From Planctomycetota bacterium (GTDB taxonomy: Bacteria; Planctomycetota; UBA1135; GCA-002686595), in NCBI GenBank assembly GCA_029259605.1, contig JAJDEV010000254.1, positions 40,125-104,124 on the forward strand: a DNA stretch of 64,000 nt, in the 5' to 3' direction. The notes beneath the pieces were generated by a model, which worked only from the letters and a program-made list of their open reading frames with translations, made no database searches and was not told the DNA's origin. Position numbers and translations under genes: made by a program. Below, in pieces: positions 1-7,573 of the stretch. Positions within the stretch are counted from its first letter, which is position 1; each line of letters starts with the position of its first letter.

Positions 1-1445
1 TGCGCCTTGGCGCCCGGCGTCGAGCCGAAGACGAAGTCGGTGTAGAAGTTGTCGATGCGGTCGACCTTGCCGGACCAGCTGATCTTGCGCCCCTCGTAGT
101 GCTCGGCGAAGTTCGCGCTGATCGCCGAGCCGAGCAGGTTGCCCGTGAACAGGTCTTCGCAGACGTGTTCGACGGCGAGGTCCTGGGCGTCGTTCGGCGC
201 CGATTGCGCTTCGCTGCCCGGCGCGGCGGCGTCCGTGGTCGAGGCGAAGCGCTCGTCGGAGTGCGCGGCGGACTCGCCGAGGGACGTTTGCGAGAGCGCG
301 GGTTCGTCGGTCGACTGTCCGCCGAGCGAGAACGTCGGGATCGGGCGTGCCGCGACGAAACCCGTCGACGCGTAGGGCTTGTTCGTGGCCGCGCCGGGAT
401 TGGACGCGCGCGGCGCGGGCCCAGCCGGATCCGACGGATCCGTCGGCTGGAGGCGCGGGAGCACCTCGGCCATCCGCTCGCGCTCGGAAGCCGACTGGGT
501 TCCGAGCGTGGTTTGCGCGAACGCGTGCGGCGGCTCGGGTTCGTGCCGTTCGAAACCGGGGCGACGTTCGTGCGCGCGATCCTCGTCCGCGACGGGTTGC
601 AACGGAACGGGCACGGGAAGCGGCACGGGCGTCGCCGTCGGCTCGGGGGCGTCGACCGGCTCGAAGCGATCGACGGGTTCGGGCGGCTCGACCTTCGCGG
701 GCGGGGCGACGATCGGCTCGAGCCGGTGCACGGGCGCTTCGCCCCACGCGACCACCGGTTCGGGTTCGACCGCGCCGCGCTTCCAGTGCCACTCGGAGCG
801 CTCGACCTCTTCACGGAACTCTTCGGGATCAGCCATGACGTCGGGCGCGTTGCTCGGAACGAAGATGCGGTCGCTCGACATCGCGTGCGCGACCGCCACG
901 AAGCGCCGGATGACGCCCTCGATCTGCGCCGAGCTCGTCGCGAGTCCCTTCTGCTTCCACTCTACCTTGCCGTTCACGATTCTCGCGTCGGGGTAGGCGA
1001 GCAGCACGCGCATGATGTGCTTCTGGCGGTTCGCGGTGAGGAAGTCGCGGATGTCGTGCTCATGCTCGGACTGCACGACGACGCCGCGGTCGAACTCGTC
1101 GGAACCGATCTCGATGTCCTGGGCGCCGAAGAACGACGCGACGCCGGACAGCGCCTTCGAGCGCGTCAGGCGATAGTCGTGGACGCGCTTGGGCCACTTC
1201 ACCGCGAAGCGTGTGGTCGTCGACGTGTGGTTGCCCTTGCGCTCGCGGATCGACTTCACCGACGTCGAGAAGGTCTCGACCTTGCCGGTCATCTGGCGCA
1301 CGCCGAACGTGCCCTCCTTGTGGTAGCGGAGGCCGAGGCGCTTGGACGCTTCACCCCACGCCACATCTCCCTTCTTCGAATGCGAGATCGTCAGGAGGAT
1401 CCCCCCCGCGATCACGACGAAGACCAGGAATACGAAGCACGGCAT
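1..1445 (-). CDS. Membrane-anchored protein of unknown function, 3' end outside window
   Basis: This frame has no stop before the window edge, so the gene is partial at its C-terminus; at least 481 residues are visible. Translation from the ATG at 1445 gives one hydrophobic segment at residues 2-21 (FVFLVFVVIAGGILLTI), then a soluble region of about 190 residues, a long proline- and glutamate-rich linker (about residues 215-400), and a compact C-terminal region with the motif KISWSGKVDRI. The layout suggests an N-terminally anchored protein with a disordered stalk. I do not recognise the family. No Shine-Dalgarno sequence is obvious upstream of the start. It is separated by about 120 bp from the next minus-strand start region and shares no operon with the HAD gene. 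Confidence 0.7.
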   Translation of the reverse strand, partial: MPCFVFLVFVVIAGGILLTISHSKKGDVAWGEASKRLGLRYHKEGTFGVRQMTGKVETFSTSVKSIRERKGNHTSTTTRFAVKWPKRVHDYRLTRSKALSGVASFFGAQDIEIGSDEFDRGVVVQSEHEHDIRDFLTANRQKHIMRVLLAYPDARIVNGKVEWKQKGLATSSAQIEGVIRRFVAVAHAMSSDRIFVPSNAPDVMADPEEFREEVERSEWHWKRGAVEPEPVVAWGEAPVHRLEPIVAPPAKVEPPEPVDRFEPVDAPEPTATPVPLPVPVPLQPVADEDRAHERRPGFERHEPEPPHAFAQTTLGTQSASERERMAEVLPRLQPTDPSDPAGPAPRASNPGAATNKPYASTGFVAARPIPTFSLGGQSTDEPALSQTSLGESAAHSDERFASTTDAAAPGSEAQSAPNDAQDLAVEHVCEDLFTGNLLGSAISANFAEHYEGRKISWSGKVDRIDNFYTDFVFGSTPGAKA

Positions 1446-1566
1446 GGGTGGTGGTGCGCCGGGGCGGCGCGAGCGCAGAGCCTAACGTGAGGCGCGGCGG
1501 CGAGCGCGTACCCGGGAAGCTCGGCGATGTTCACCGCGCTTCTTGACCCTTTCGCCCGCGCGCGCG

Positions 1567-2238
1567 TCAGCCGCAATCGCGGGCGAAGGCGGCGAGGTCC
1601 GGATACACATCCGCGGCGTCCAGATCGTCCGGAACCGGGTCCCCGCGGCGGTTGATCCACACGGTCCTCCAACCGAGCGCCCGCGCCGGCCGCACGTCGT
1701 GGTACAGGCTGCAGGCCACGTGCAAGACGGCGTCGGCGGGCAGCTCGAGCGCGCGCAGAGCGGCGTCGAAGTGGCCGCGCGCGGGTTTGTAGGAGCGCAC
1801 GTCCTCGGCCGTGATGCGCAGCGCGTCCGCGATACCGAGGCGCTGCGCGCTGCGCGCGAGGGTCGCGTTCTCGACGTTGGAGAGCAGCGCCAGCCGGAAC
1901 GTCGCGCCGAGCGTCGCGAGCGCGCCCGCGCTGTCCGCGAACGCCGGCCAGCCCCCCATGCTCTGCACGAAGCGTTCGACCTCGTCCGCCGTCGGCTCGC
2001 GTCCCTGCAACGCCGCTGCGCGGCGCAGCGATTCACCGAGCACGTTGCCGTACAGCGCGAACTCGCCCTCGAGCAGCGCGTACTCCTCGGTCTCGCGCTC
2101 GCGCACCAGGCGCTCGAAGTCGCAGCCACCGAGGCTCGGCAACGCGGCGAGCGCGGCCAGGATGCCGCCGTCCCAGTCGATGATCGTGCCGTAGCAGTCG
2201 AACGTCAGGGCGCTCACGCCCTCGATGCTGTGTTTCAT
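1567..2238 (-). CDS. HAD-superfamily hydrolase, haloacid dehalogenase type II-like
   Basis: A 223-residue HAD hydrolase. Motif I is FDCYGTIIDWDGG, with the nucleophile Asp14. Motif II is in LLSNVENA, motif III Lys in SYKPARGHFD, and the acidic motif IV in YHDVRPARALGW. The cap insertion between motif I and II is the helical type seen in L-2-haloacid dehalogenases and related phosphatases. The substrate cannot be told from sequence; phosphoesterase activity on a small metabolite is at least as likely as dehalogenation. The ATG at 2238 overlaps the cstA stop codon by 4 bp (ATGA), so the gene is probably translated with the transporter gene and may serve the same growth condition. Confidence 0.85.
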   Translation of the reverse strand: MKHSIEGVSALTFDCYGTIIDWDGGILAALAALPSLGGCDFERLVRERETEEYALLEGEFALYGNVLGESLRRAAALQGREPTADEVERFVQSMGGWPAFADSAGALATLGATFRLALLSNVENATLARSAQRLGIADALRITAEDVRSYKPARGHFDAALRALELPADAVLHVACSLYHDVRPARALGWRTVWINRRGDPVPDDLDAADVYPDLAAFARDCG

Positions 2239-3920
2239 GCCTTCGGTGCCGAACGGAGTGCGAGGCAGGCCTCGACGAGCAGCCACACGCCCAGCACGAG
2301 CAGCGCCGCGCCGACCGTGACCAGGATCGTGTCGCCCGAGAACGTGCGCAGGTTGACGGCCATCGCCGACAGCGTGCTGATGAGAATGAACACGGCGGGG
2401 ATCGCGACCGGCCAGGTCGGCTTGCCCTTGCCGCGCAGATACAACGTCACGAGCGTCAGCGTGAGCCCGGCGAGCAGCTGGTTCGTCGTGCCAAAGAGCG
2501 CCCACAGCGCGAGTCCAGCGGGGTTGCCGTCGACCTTGTAGAAGGAGAAGAACGCGATCGACGCGCAGGCGAGCGTCGTCGACACGTAGCGGTTCTGCGA
2601 GCCGGGCACGCGGAACGACGCGCCGATCTCCTCGATGTTGAAGCGTAGGAGGCGCGTCGCGGAGTCGAGCGTCGTCAGCGCGAACGACACGACGACCATC
2701 GCAATCAGCGCGCGCGCGAGCGGCTCGGCCACGCCGAGCGTCGTCACGAAGCTCGTCGTGCCGCCGATGAACGCGCCGATCTTGTCGGTGAGCGACTGCG
2801 CCGCGGTCCAGCTCGAGTAGTGCTCGCTCCACAGCTCGGGCGACGCGAAGCCGGCGGTGCACGCGAACACGGCGAGCAGGCCGAGCAAGCTCTCGCCGAG
2901 CATGCCGCCGTATCCGATCGGCTTCGCGTGCGTCTCCTTGTCGAGCTGCTTGGCCGTCGTGCCAGAGCTGACGAGGCCGTGGAACCCGCTCGCCGCTCCG
3001 CATGCGATCGTGATGAACACGAACGGCAACAGCGGCGGTGCGCCCTCGGGATTGGCGACGATCGCGGGTGACGCGAACTCGGGGCCGAGGACGAAGAACC
3101 CGACGTACGCGAGCCCGAGTCCGAGGTAGAGCAGGAGCGAGTTGAGGAAGTCGCGCGACTGCAAGAGCACCCACACCGGCAGCACCGACGCCGCGAAGCC
3201 GTAGACGAGCAGCATGCCCATCCAGCTCTCCGCCGCCGGCCACGCTTCGACCGGGAGCCCCATCGTCGGCAGCCGTAGGCCGAGCCAGATGCCGACGAGC
3301 TCGATCGCGAAGCCGACGGCGATGACCTTCCCGAGCGCGGCTCCCTTGCGAACCATGAGGTAACCGCACACGAGCGCGACGACCATGAGCAGCGCAGACG
3401 GCAACACCGCGGTCGAATAGCCCGGCGTTCCCGTCGCGGCGTCCGGCACGCTCGCGAACAGCTTCGCGATCACGAGCACGAACACGCCCATCGCGAGCGA
3501 CACGCCGAAGAAGATGATCAGGTGGAAGAGCGTGCGACCGCGCGGTCCGAGCAAGCCTTCGGCCACCTGTCCCACCGACATGCCACGGTTGCGCACCGAG
3601 ATCACGAGCGCCGCGAAGTCGTGCACGCAGCCGACGAAGACCGCGCCGAGCACGACCCACAGCAGCGCCGGCAGCCAACCCCAGATCACGGCGATCGCCG
3701 GTCCGAGCATCGGCGCGAGCCCCGTGATCGACGCGAAGTGGTGGCCGAAGAGCACGGCGGGCCGCGTCGGAACGTAGTCGACGTCGTCGCGCAGTTCGTG
3801 CGCCGGCGTGCGGGCGTCCGGGTCGAGCGCGAAGATGCGCTTCGACAGGAACCCCGCATAGAAGCGGTACGCGAGGCCGTATCCCGCGAACGCGAGCAGG
3901 GCGGCGACGATCGGTGTCAT
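2235..3920 (-). CDS. cstA: CstA-family carbon starvation / pyruvate-type transporter
   Basis: A 561-residue polytopic inner-membrane protein of the CstA/BtsT family, whose studied members take up pyruvate or are linked to peptide use during starvation. Family signatures visible are the N-terminal region YRFYAGFLSKRIFALDP, the FGHHFASITGLAPMLGPA segment and VGCVHDFAALVISVRNRG. About 15 hydrophobic stretches follow. It is shorter than E. coli CstA (about 700 residues), as in the compact subfamily. It is the first gene of a two-gene unit with the HAD hydrolase, which starts inside its stop codon. A divergent gene begins 160 bp away at 4081. The substrate is not determined by sequence. Confidence 0.9.
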   Translation of the reverse strand: MTPIVAALLAFAGYGLAYRFYAGFLSKRIFALDPDARTPAHELRDDVDYVPTRPAVLFGHHFASITGLAPMLGPAIAVIWGWLPALLWVVLGAVFVGCVHDFAALVISVRNRGMSVGQVAEGLLGPRGRTLFHLIIFFGVSLAMGVFVLVIAKLFASVPDAATGTPGYSTAVLPSALLMVVALVCGYLMVRKGAALGKVIAVGFAIELVGIWLGLRLPTMGLPVEAWPAAESWMGMLLVYGFAASVLPVWVLLQSRDFLNSLLLYLGLGLAYVGFFVLGPEFASPAIVANPEGAPPLLPFVFITIACGAASGFHGLVSSGTTAKQLDKETHAKPIGYGGMLGESLLGLLAVFACTAGFASPELWSEHYSSWTAAQSLTDKIGAFIGGTTSFVTTLGVAEPLARALIAMVVVSFALTTLDSATRLLRFNIEEIGASFRVPGSQNRYVSTTLACASIAFFSFYKVDGNPAGLALWALFGTTNQLLAGLTLTLVTLYLRGKGKPTWPVAIPAVFILISTLSAMAVNLRTFSGDTILVTVGAALLVLGVWLLVEACLALRSAPKA

Positions 3921-4080
3921 GGGGGCGTACGTTACGAGATTCCGATCGTCCGCGCCGCATGGGAGCGCGCCGCGGTGCGAAGACGGGTTCGGCGGAGGCT
4001 TTGGGCGTGCTGCGCTCGCTCCGCCTCGCGGCGCTTGCTACAAACGATCCCCGCCCCGCGCTCGCGCGCCGGTCGACGCC

Positions 4081-4893
4081 ATGTTCAAGAACGTCAACGT
4101 GCTCCTGCGGACCGTCGTCCTCGCCGGCCTCGTCGGCATCGCCGGCTGGTGGACGCTCTTCCTGAAGGAGAAGCTCGCCGACCGCGACGAAGAGCTGAAC
4201 CAATCGCGGCAGGAGGTCACCGCGCTCTCGATGCGCGTCGAAGACCGCGATCGCGAGATCACGCAGCTCGGCGTGGAGGTGACGCGGCGGGACGAGACGA
4301 TCGGCGCACTCGAGACCGACGTCGCCCAGAAGCAGGTGCAGATCGACGCGCTCGACGTCGCCGTCCAGCTGCTGAAGACCGACACGCGCATCGCGAAGAT
4401 CGAAGTGCTGTCGCAGGGGGCGACGGGCGAGGAACCCGAGCGCGTGCGCACGTTGTTGCGCTTCACCGAGCTCGGTCCCGACGGCAAACCGCTCGGCGAG
4501 GGGCGCGAGATCACGGTCGAGGGCAAGACGGTGTACGTCGAGACGCTGGTCGTGAAGTTCCAGGACAGCTTCGTCGAGCAAGGGGACGCGCTGCGCGGCA
4601 CGTCGCTCTGCCTCTTCAAGCGCCTGTTCGGCGAGAACCAAAAGCCGATCGACGGTCCGGAGCTCGATCCCGTGGGCCAGCAGCCGCTCGTCTACGCGGG
4701 CGACGATACGCCGAACCCCGTGCACCGCGAGCTGTGGAAGCGCTTCTGGGACTATGCGAACGATCCCGAGCTCGCGAAGCAGCTCGGCGTGCGCGCGATC
4801 CACGGCGAGGCGCCGTTCATCGAGACGCGACCCGGCAAGACCTACTGGGTCGAGTTGCGCGCCTCGGACGGCATGTCGATCCGCAGCGAGTAG
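4081..4893 (+). CDS. Membrane-anchored coiled-coil protein of unknown function
   Basis: 270 residues from the ATG at 4081. An in-frame upstream extension to 3919 has no supporting signal and runs into the cstA start region. Residues 7-27 form one membrane segment (LLRTVVLAGLVGIAGWWTLF). Residues 30-100 are a charged heptad-rich coiled coil (KLADRDEELNQSRQEV onward). The C-terminal 160 residues form a soluble domain ending in a region rich in aromatic residues. The topology suggests a periplasmic domain held off the membrane on a coiled-coil stalk. I recognise no family. It is transcribed alone: cstA is divergent upstream and the glycosyltransferase gene is convergent downstream. Confidence 0.75.
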   Translation: MFKNVNVLLRTVVLAGLVGIAGWWTLFLKEKLADRDEELNQSRQEVTALSMRVEDRDREITQLGVEVTRRDETIGALETDVAQKQVQIDALDVAVQLLKTDTRIAKIEVLSQGATGEEPERVRTLLRFTELGPDGKPLGEGREITVEGKTVYVETLVVKFQDSFVEQGDALRGTSLCLFKRLFGENQKPIDGPELDPVGQQPLVYAGDDTPNPVHRELWKRFWDYANDPELAKQLGVRAIHGEAPFIETRPGKTYWVELRASDGMSIRSE

Positions 4894-4931
4894 GCGCTAA
4901 TCGGAGTCGCACCAGTCTCCGTACTGCCGTT

Positions 4932-6377
4932 TCAATGGGTGTGCGACTCCGTACCGAACCGGTCGCGCACGGACAGCACGCCGACCCAAACGAACCCTGC
5001 GCAGAAGAGCGTGAGGAACGGGAGCGCGCCCCACAGCTCGAGGCGCACCGCCTTGACGAGCGCCGTCGCGAGCCACGCGGCGAGCACGAGTTCGATGCCC
5101 GGCATGCCACGCATGGACACGGCGTAGCGCACGCCGGCACCGTCGCCGCGCTTCGGCGTGCGCACGAACTCGCCCGCCTGCTTGTTCCACAGACCCTCGA
5201 GCACCGCGCGCGTTTGGCTGACGCACATCCCGATGCCGAGCGCCATCGCCGCCGGGACGTCGCGCAGCCGCGAACGCAACCGGCGCCCGAGTGCGCGCTG
5301 ACTCCGGTCGTAGAAGAAGACGATGGACAGCGTGCAGGCGAGGAACGTGAGCAAGTGCAGCGTCGAGCCGAAGCGCGACTCCGTGCCGATCGTGAACGGC
5401 AAGAGGAGCGCGAGCAGGAGCACGATCGGATAGCCGACGTTGCCGGAAAGGTGCGCGGCGGCCTCGATCTTCACGCGCAGCGGGACGTCGGCGCGCGCGA
5501 TGTTGCCGGCGAGCTTGCGCGCCACCTGCACCGACCCCTTGGCCCAGCGCCGCTGCTGCGACTTGAACGATGTGATGTCCGGCGGCACCTCCGCCGGCGC
5601 GGCGACGAGCGGCAGGTACGCGAACGTCCAGCCGGCGAGCTGCGCGCGGTAGGACAGGTCGAGGTCCTCCGTCAGCGTGTCGTGCTGCCAACCGCCCGCG
5701 TCCTCGATCGCCGCACGCCGCCACACGCCCGCGGTGCCGTTGAAGTTGAAGAAGAGCCCCTCGTCGGAGCGCACGGTGTGCTCGATCACGAAGTGCCCGT
5801 CGAGCAGCGTCGATTGCGCGCGGGTCAGCAGGCTCTCCTCGCGGTTCACGTGCTCCCAGCGCGTTTGGACCATCCCGATCCTCGGGTCGTCGAAGCGCCC
5901 GACGACGTGCCGTAGGAAGTCGCGCTCGGGCAGGAAGTCGGCGTCGAAGACACAGAACAGCTCGCCGCTCGCCCGCTCCATCCCGAACGCGAGCGCGCCC
6001 GCCTTGAAGCCGTCGCGCGTAGGCCGGCGCAACACGCGCGCGTCGATTCCGCGCCGCGTCAGCTCGGCCACCTCGTGGTCGACGATCGCGCGCGTGTCGT
6101 CCGTGGAGTCGTCGAGCACCTGGATCTCGAGTCGGTTGGCCGGCCAATCGAGCTCCCCCACCGCTTTGATCAGGCGCGCGGCGACGGTGCGCTCGTTATA
6201 GAGAGGAAGCTGGACCGTCACGCGCGGGGTTTCCGAACGCGGCTCCGCATCCGCGTCGCGCGCCCCGGCGGTTGGCCACCGAAAGCGAACGAGCAGCGCG
6301 ATGCGGTGCGCGCCGTAGATCGCGAGGAGCGCGAGAACGACGACGTAGACGTCGGAGAGCAGGGTCGTGAACGGCAC
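4932..6377 (-). CDS. Membrane glycosyltransferase family 2, cellulose-synthase-like
   Basis: 481 residues from a GTG at 6377, chosen because the in-frame upstream extension is arginine-rich and lacks domain character. Residues 6-31 form an N-terminal membrane helix. The catalytic domain carries all GT2 processive signatures: DDS at 89-91, DAD at 145-147, TED at 236-238 and QQRRW at 274-278. At least three more membrane helices follow at the C-terminus. The enzyme should transfer a sugar from a nucleotide donor at the cytoplasmic face, to a polysaccharide or lipid acceptor. The acceptor is unknown; related proteins make beta-glucans, mannans or glycolipids. It is convergent with the coiled-coil gene and is not in an evident polysaccharide cluster. 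Confidence 0.88.
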   Translation of the reverse strand: MPFTTLLSDVYVVVLALLAIYGAHRIALLVRFRWPTAGARDADAEPRSETPRVTVQLPLYNERTVAARLIKAVGELDWPANRLEIQVLDDSTDDTRAIVDHEVAELTRRGIDARVLRRPTRDGFKAGALAFGMERASGELFCVFDADFLPERDFLRHVVGRFDDPRIGMVQTRWEHVNREESLLTRAQSTLLDGHFVIEHTVRSDEGLFFNFNGTAGVWRRAAIEDAGGWQHDTLTEDLDLSYRAQLAGWTFAYLPLVAAPAEVPPDITSFKSQQRRWAKGSVQVARKLAGNIARADVPLRVKIEAAAHLSGNVGYPIVLLLALLLPFTIGTESRFGSTLHLLTFLACTLSIVFFYDRSQRALGRRLRSRLRDVPAAMALGIGMCVSQTRAVLEGLWNKQAGEFVRTPKRGDGAGVRYAVSMRGMPGIELVLAAWLATALVKAVRLELWGALPFLTLFCAGFVWVGVLSVRDRFGTESHTH

Positions 6378-6488
6378 GGAGAAGCCGGTGGGCGTAGCGG
6401 GTGCGGGGCGCGGGGCGGAGTCGGGAAAGCTAGCACACCCGTCGTCGCGCCGCAGTCCCGTGCAGGACTGCGTTACGCGCGCACGCCC

Positions 6489-6509
6489 ACGGTGGGACGG
6501 CCCCACCGT
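6489..6509. terminator. Hairpin downstream of the EF-hand gene
   Basis: An 8-bp perfect stem (ACGGTGGG / CCCACCGT) with a 5-nt loop lies between the GT2 start and the family-A palindromic element. It has no run of T residues on the minus strand, so a role as terminator for the upstream minus-strand genes is only suggested. Confidence 0.35.
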
Positions 6510-6588
6510 CCTTTCCCGCACCTACGAAAACGCCGCCGCGATGACCTCGGTCACCGGGGCGGCGCTCGGGACTCCTTGCTGCGGGCGG

Positions 6589-6720
6589 CTAGCAGGCTGT
6601 GGCGCGAGTGCTTCGCCCGCAGCCCGTCGACATCCGCTCCGGGTTGGTCTCCGGAAACGCAGGCGAATCGGTGGAATCGGCGAGGAGCCGGAGTGGAGGA
6701 CTCTTGCCACCGTCTGCTAG
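6589..6720. repeat. Palindromic CTAG-ended element, family A, copy 1
   Basis: 132 bp flanked by CTAG at both ends. The left end reads CTAGCAGGCTGTGGCG and the right end, on the other strand, CTAGCAGACGGTGGC, so the termini are imperfect inverted repeats. Read on the minus strand it aligns with the copy at 46417-46582, most closely over a central part containing TTTCCGGAGACCAACCCGGA. The right CTAG contains the TAG stop codon of the minus-strand EF-hand gene. Nothing in it looks coding. It may be a non-autonomous mobile element or a transcribed 3' hairpin. Confidence 0.85.
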
Positions 6721-7376
6721 GCGCGGCGGCGACGGGCCGGATCGTCGTCGCTCTTCGGTGCGCGCTCGCGGCGCTCTTCGCGCGGGCGGCGACCGTCCTC
6801 GCCACGCTTCTCGCGGTGGCGCTCGATCAGCTCGCGGATGCGGTCGCGTTCCTCGGGGTCGAGCTTGCCGTTGCCGTTGGTATCGAAGCGTTCGAGCAAG
6901 TCCGCGAGTCCGGGCTTCCCGCCGTCGCGTTCGCGATCGCGTTCGCCACGCCGACGTCGTTCCCCGCGTTCGCCTTCGCGTTCGCCTTCGCGTTCGCCAT
7001 CGCGCTCGCCACGCCGACGTCGTTCCCCGCGTTCGCCTTCGCGCTCGCCATCGCGTCGCTCGCCCCGGGCGAACTCGCGCAACGCGTCGCGCTCTTCGGG
7101 ATCGAGCTTGCCGTTCCCGTTCGCGTCGAAACGCTCGAGCAGCTCTTCGAGCGGCGGATGGTCCGCGCGCCGTCCGCGCTCCTCCTGCTTGGGCTTGCCG
7201 CAGTCCTCGCACTCGTCCGGCGCTTTCCGCTCGGACCGATCCGGACGCTCGGTGCGTTCCGGACGCGGCGCACGCCGATCGCCGGCGTCGTTTCGATCGC
7301 GCCGTTGCGCGCCCGCCAGCTGTGCCGTCAGCGCGAGCGTGGCGCAGAGCACCGCGAACTTCGTTGTTTTCATCAT
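6717..7376 (-). CDS. Secreted EF-hand protein with arginine/glutamate-rich repeats
   Basis: 219 residues from an ATG at 7376; ATGs at 7385 and 7373 are alternatives. The N-terminus looks like a signal peptide (MMKTTKFAVLCATLALTAQ followed by LAGA). The mature part holds a CEDCGKPK motif and two near-identical calcium-binding loops, FDANGNGKLDPEERD and FDTNGNGKLDPEERD. A low-complexity GERGERRRRGERDGERE spacer separates them and is encoded by a 63-bp tandem duplication. Both loops keep the Asp/Asn ligands of a functional EF-hand. Such proteins occur in Planctomycetota, but no role is known to me. The TAG stop lies inside the terminal CTAG of the adjoining palindromic element. Confidence 0.8.
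   Translation of the reverse strand: MMKTTKFAVLCATLALTAQLAGAQRRDRNDAGDRRAPRPERTERPDRSERKAPDECEDCGKPKQEERGRRADHPPLEELLERFDANGNGKLDPEERDALREFARGERRDGEREGERGERRRRGERDGEREGEREGERGERRRRGERDRERDGGKPGLADLLERFDTNGNGKLDPEERDRIRELIERHREKRGEDGRRPREERRERAPKSDDDPARRRRA
6945..7070. repeat. 63-bp tandem duplication inside the EF-hand gene
   Basis: The block beginning GCCACGCCGACGTCG at 6945 recurs at 7008, a period of 63 bp. It encodes 21 residues of the Arg/Glu-rich spacer per copy. The period is a multiple of three, so the reading frame is kept. The second copy is slightly diverged. Confidence 0.7.
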
Positions 7377-7503
7377 GTCTTTCATCCCTGCCGTTGGATC
7401 GAAGAAGCGACGTGCGCGCATCGCGCCCGCCGCAAGGAGCACGTTCGAACCTCGAGCGTCGTCCCAGGTTGCGCCGTGCGTCCCTTTTTTCCGCCCCCGA
7501 ACG

Positions 7504-7573
7504 CTTGCAGCCGGTGGTGAAACTCACGCCACCCTCGACCGGCGCGGGGGTGTTTTTCACCACGGGCTGCTAG
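7504..7573. repeat. Palindromic CTAG-ended element, family B, short copy 1
   Basis: A 70-bp version of family B. The right end is a perfect CTAGCAGCCCGTGGTGAAA on the minus strand. The left end is diverged: CTTGCAGCCGGTGGTGAAAC on the plus strand. The two arms nearly meet, so transcribed RNA would be one long hairpin. The right CTAG contains the stop codon of the minus-strand M14 peptidase gene. It lacks the interior of the 165-bp copy at 46182 and may be an internal deletion derivative. Confidence 0.8.

Noticed and set aside
99..1490. Long plus-strand open frame opposite the partial membrane-protein gene
   Set aside because: Composition is Arg/Gly/Val-rich shadow protein; the minus-strand frame shows a membrane helix, linker and domain structure.
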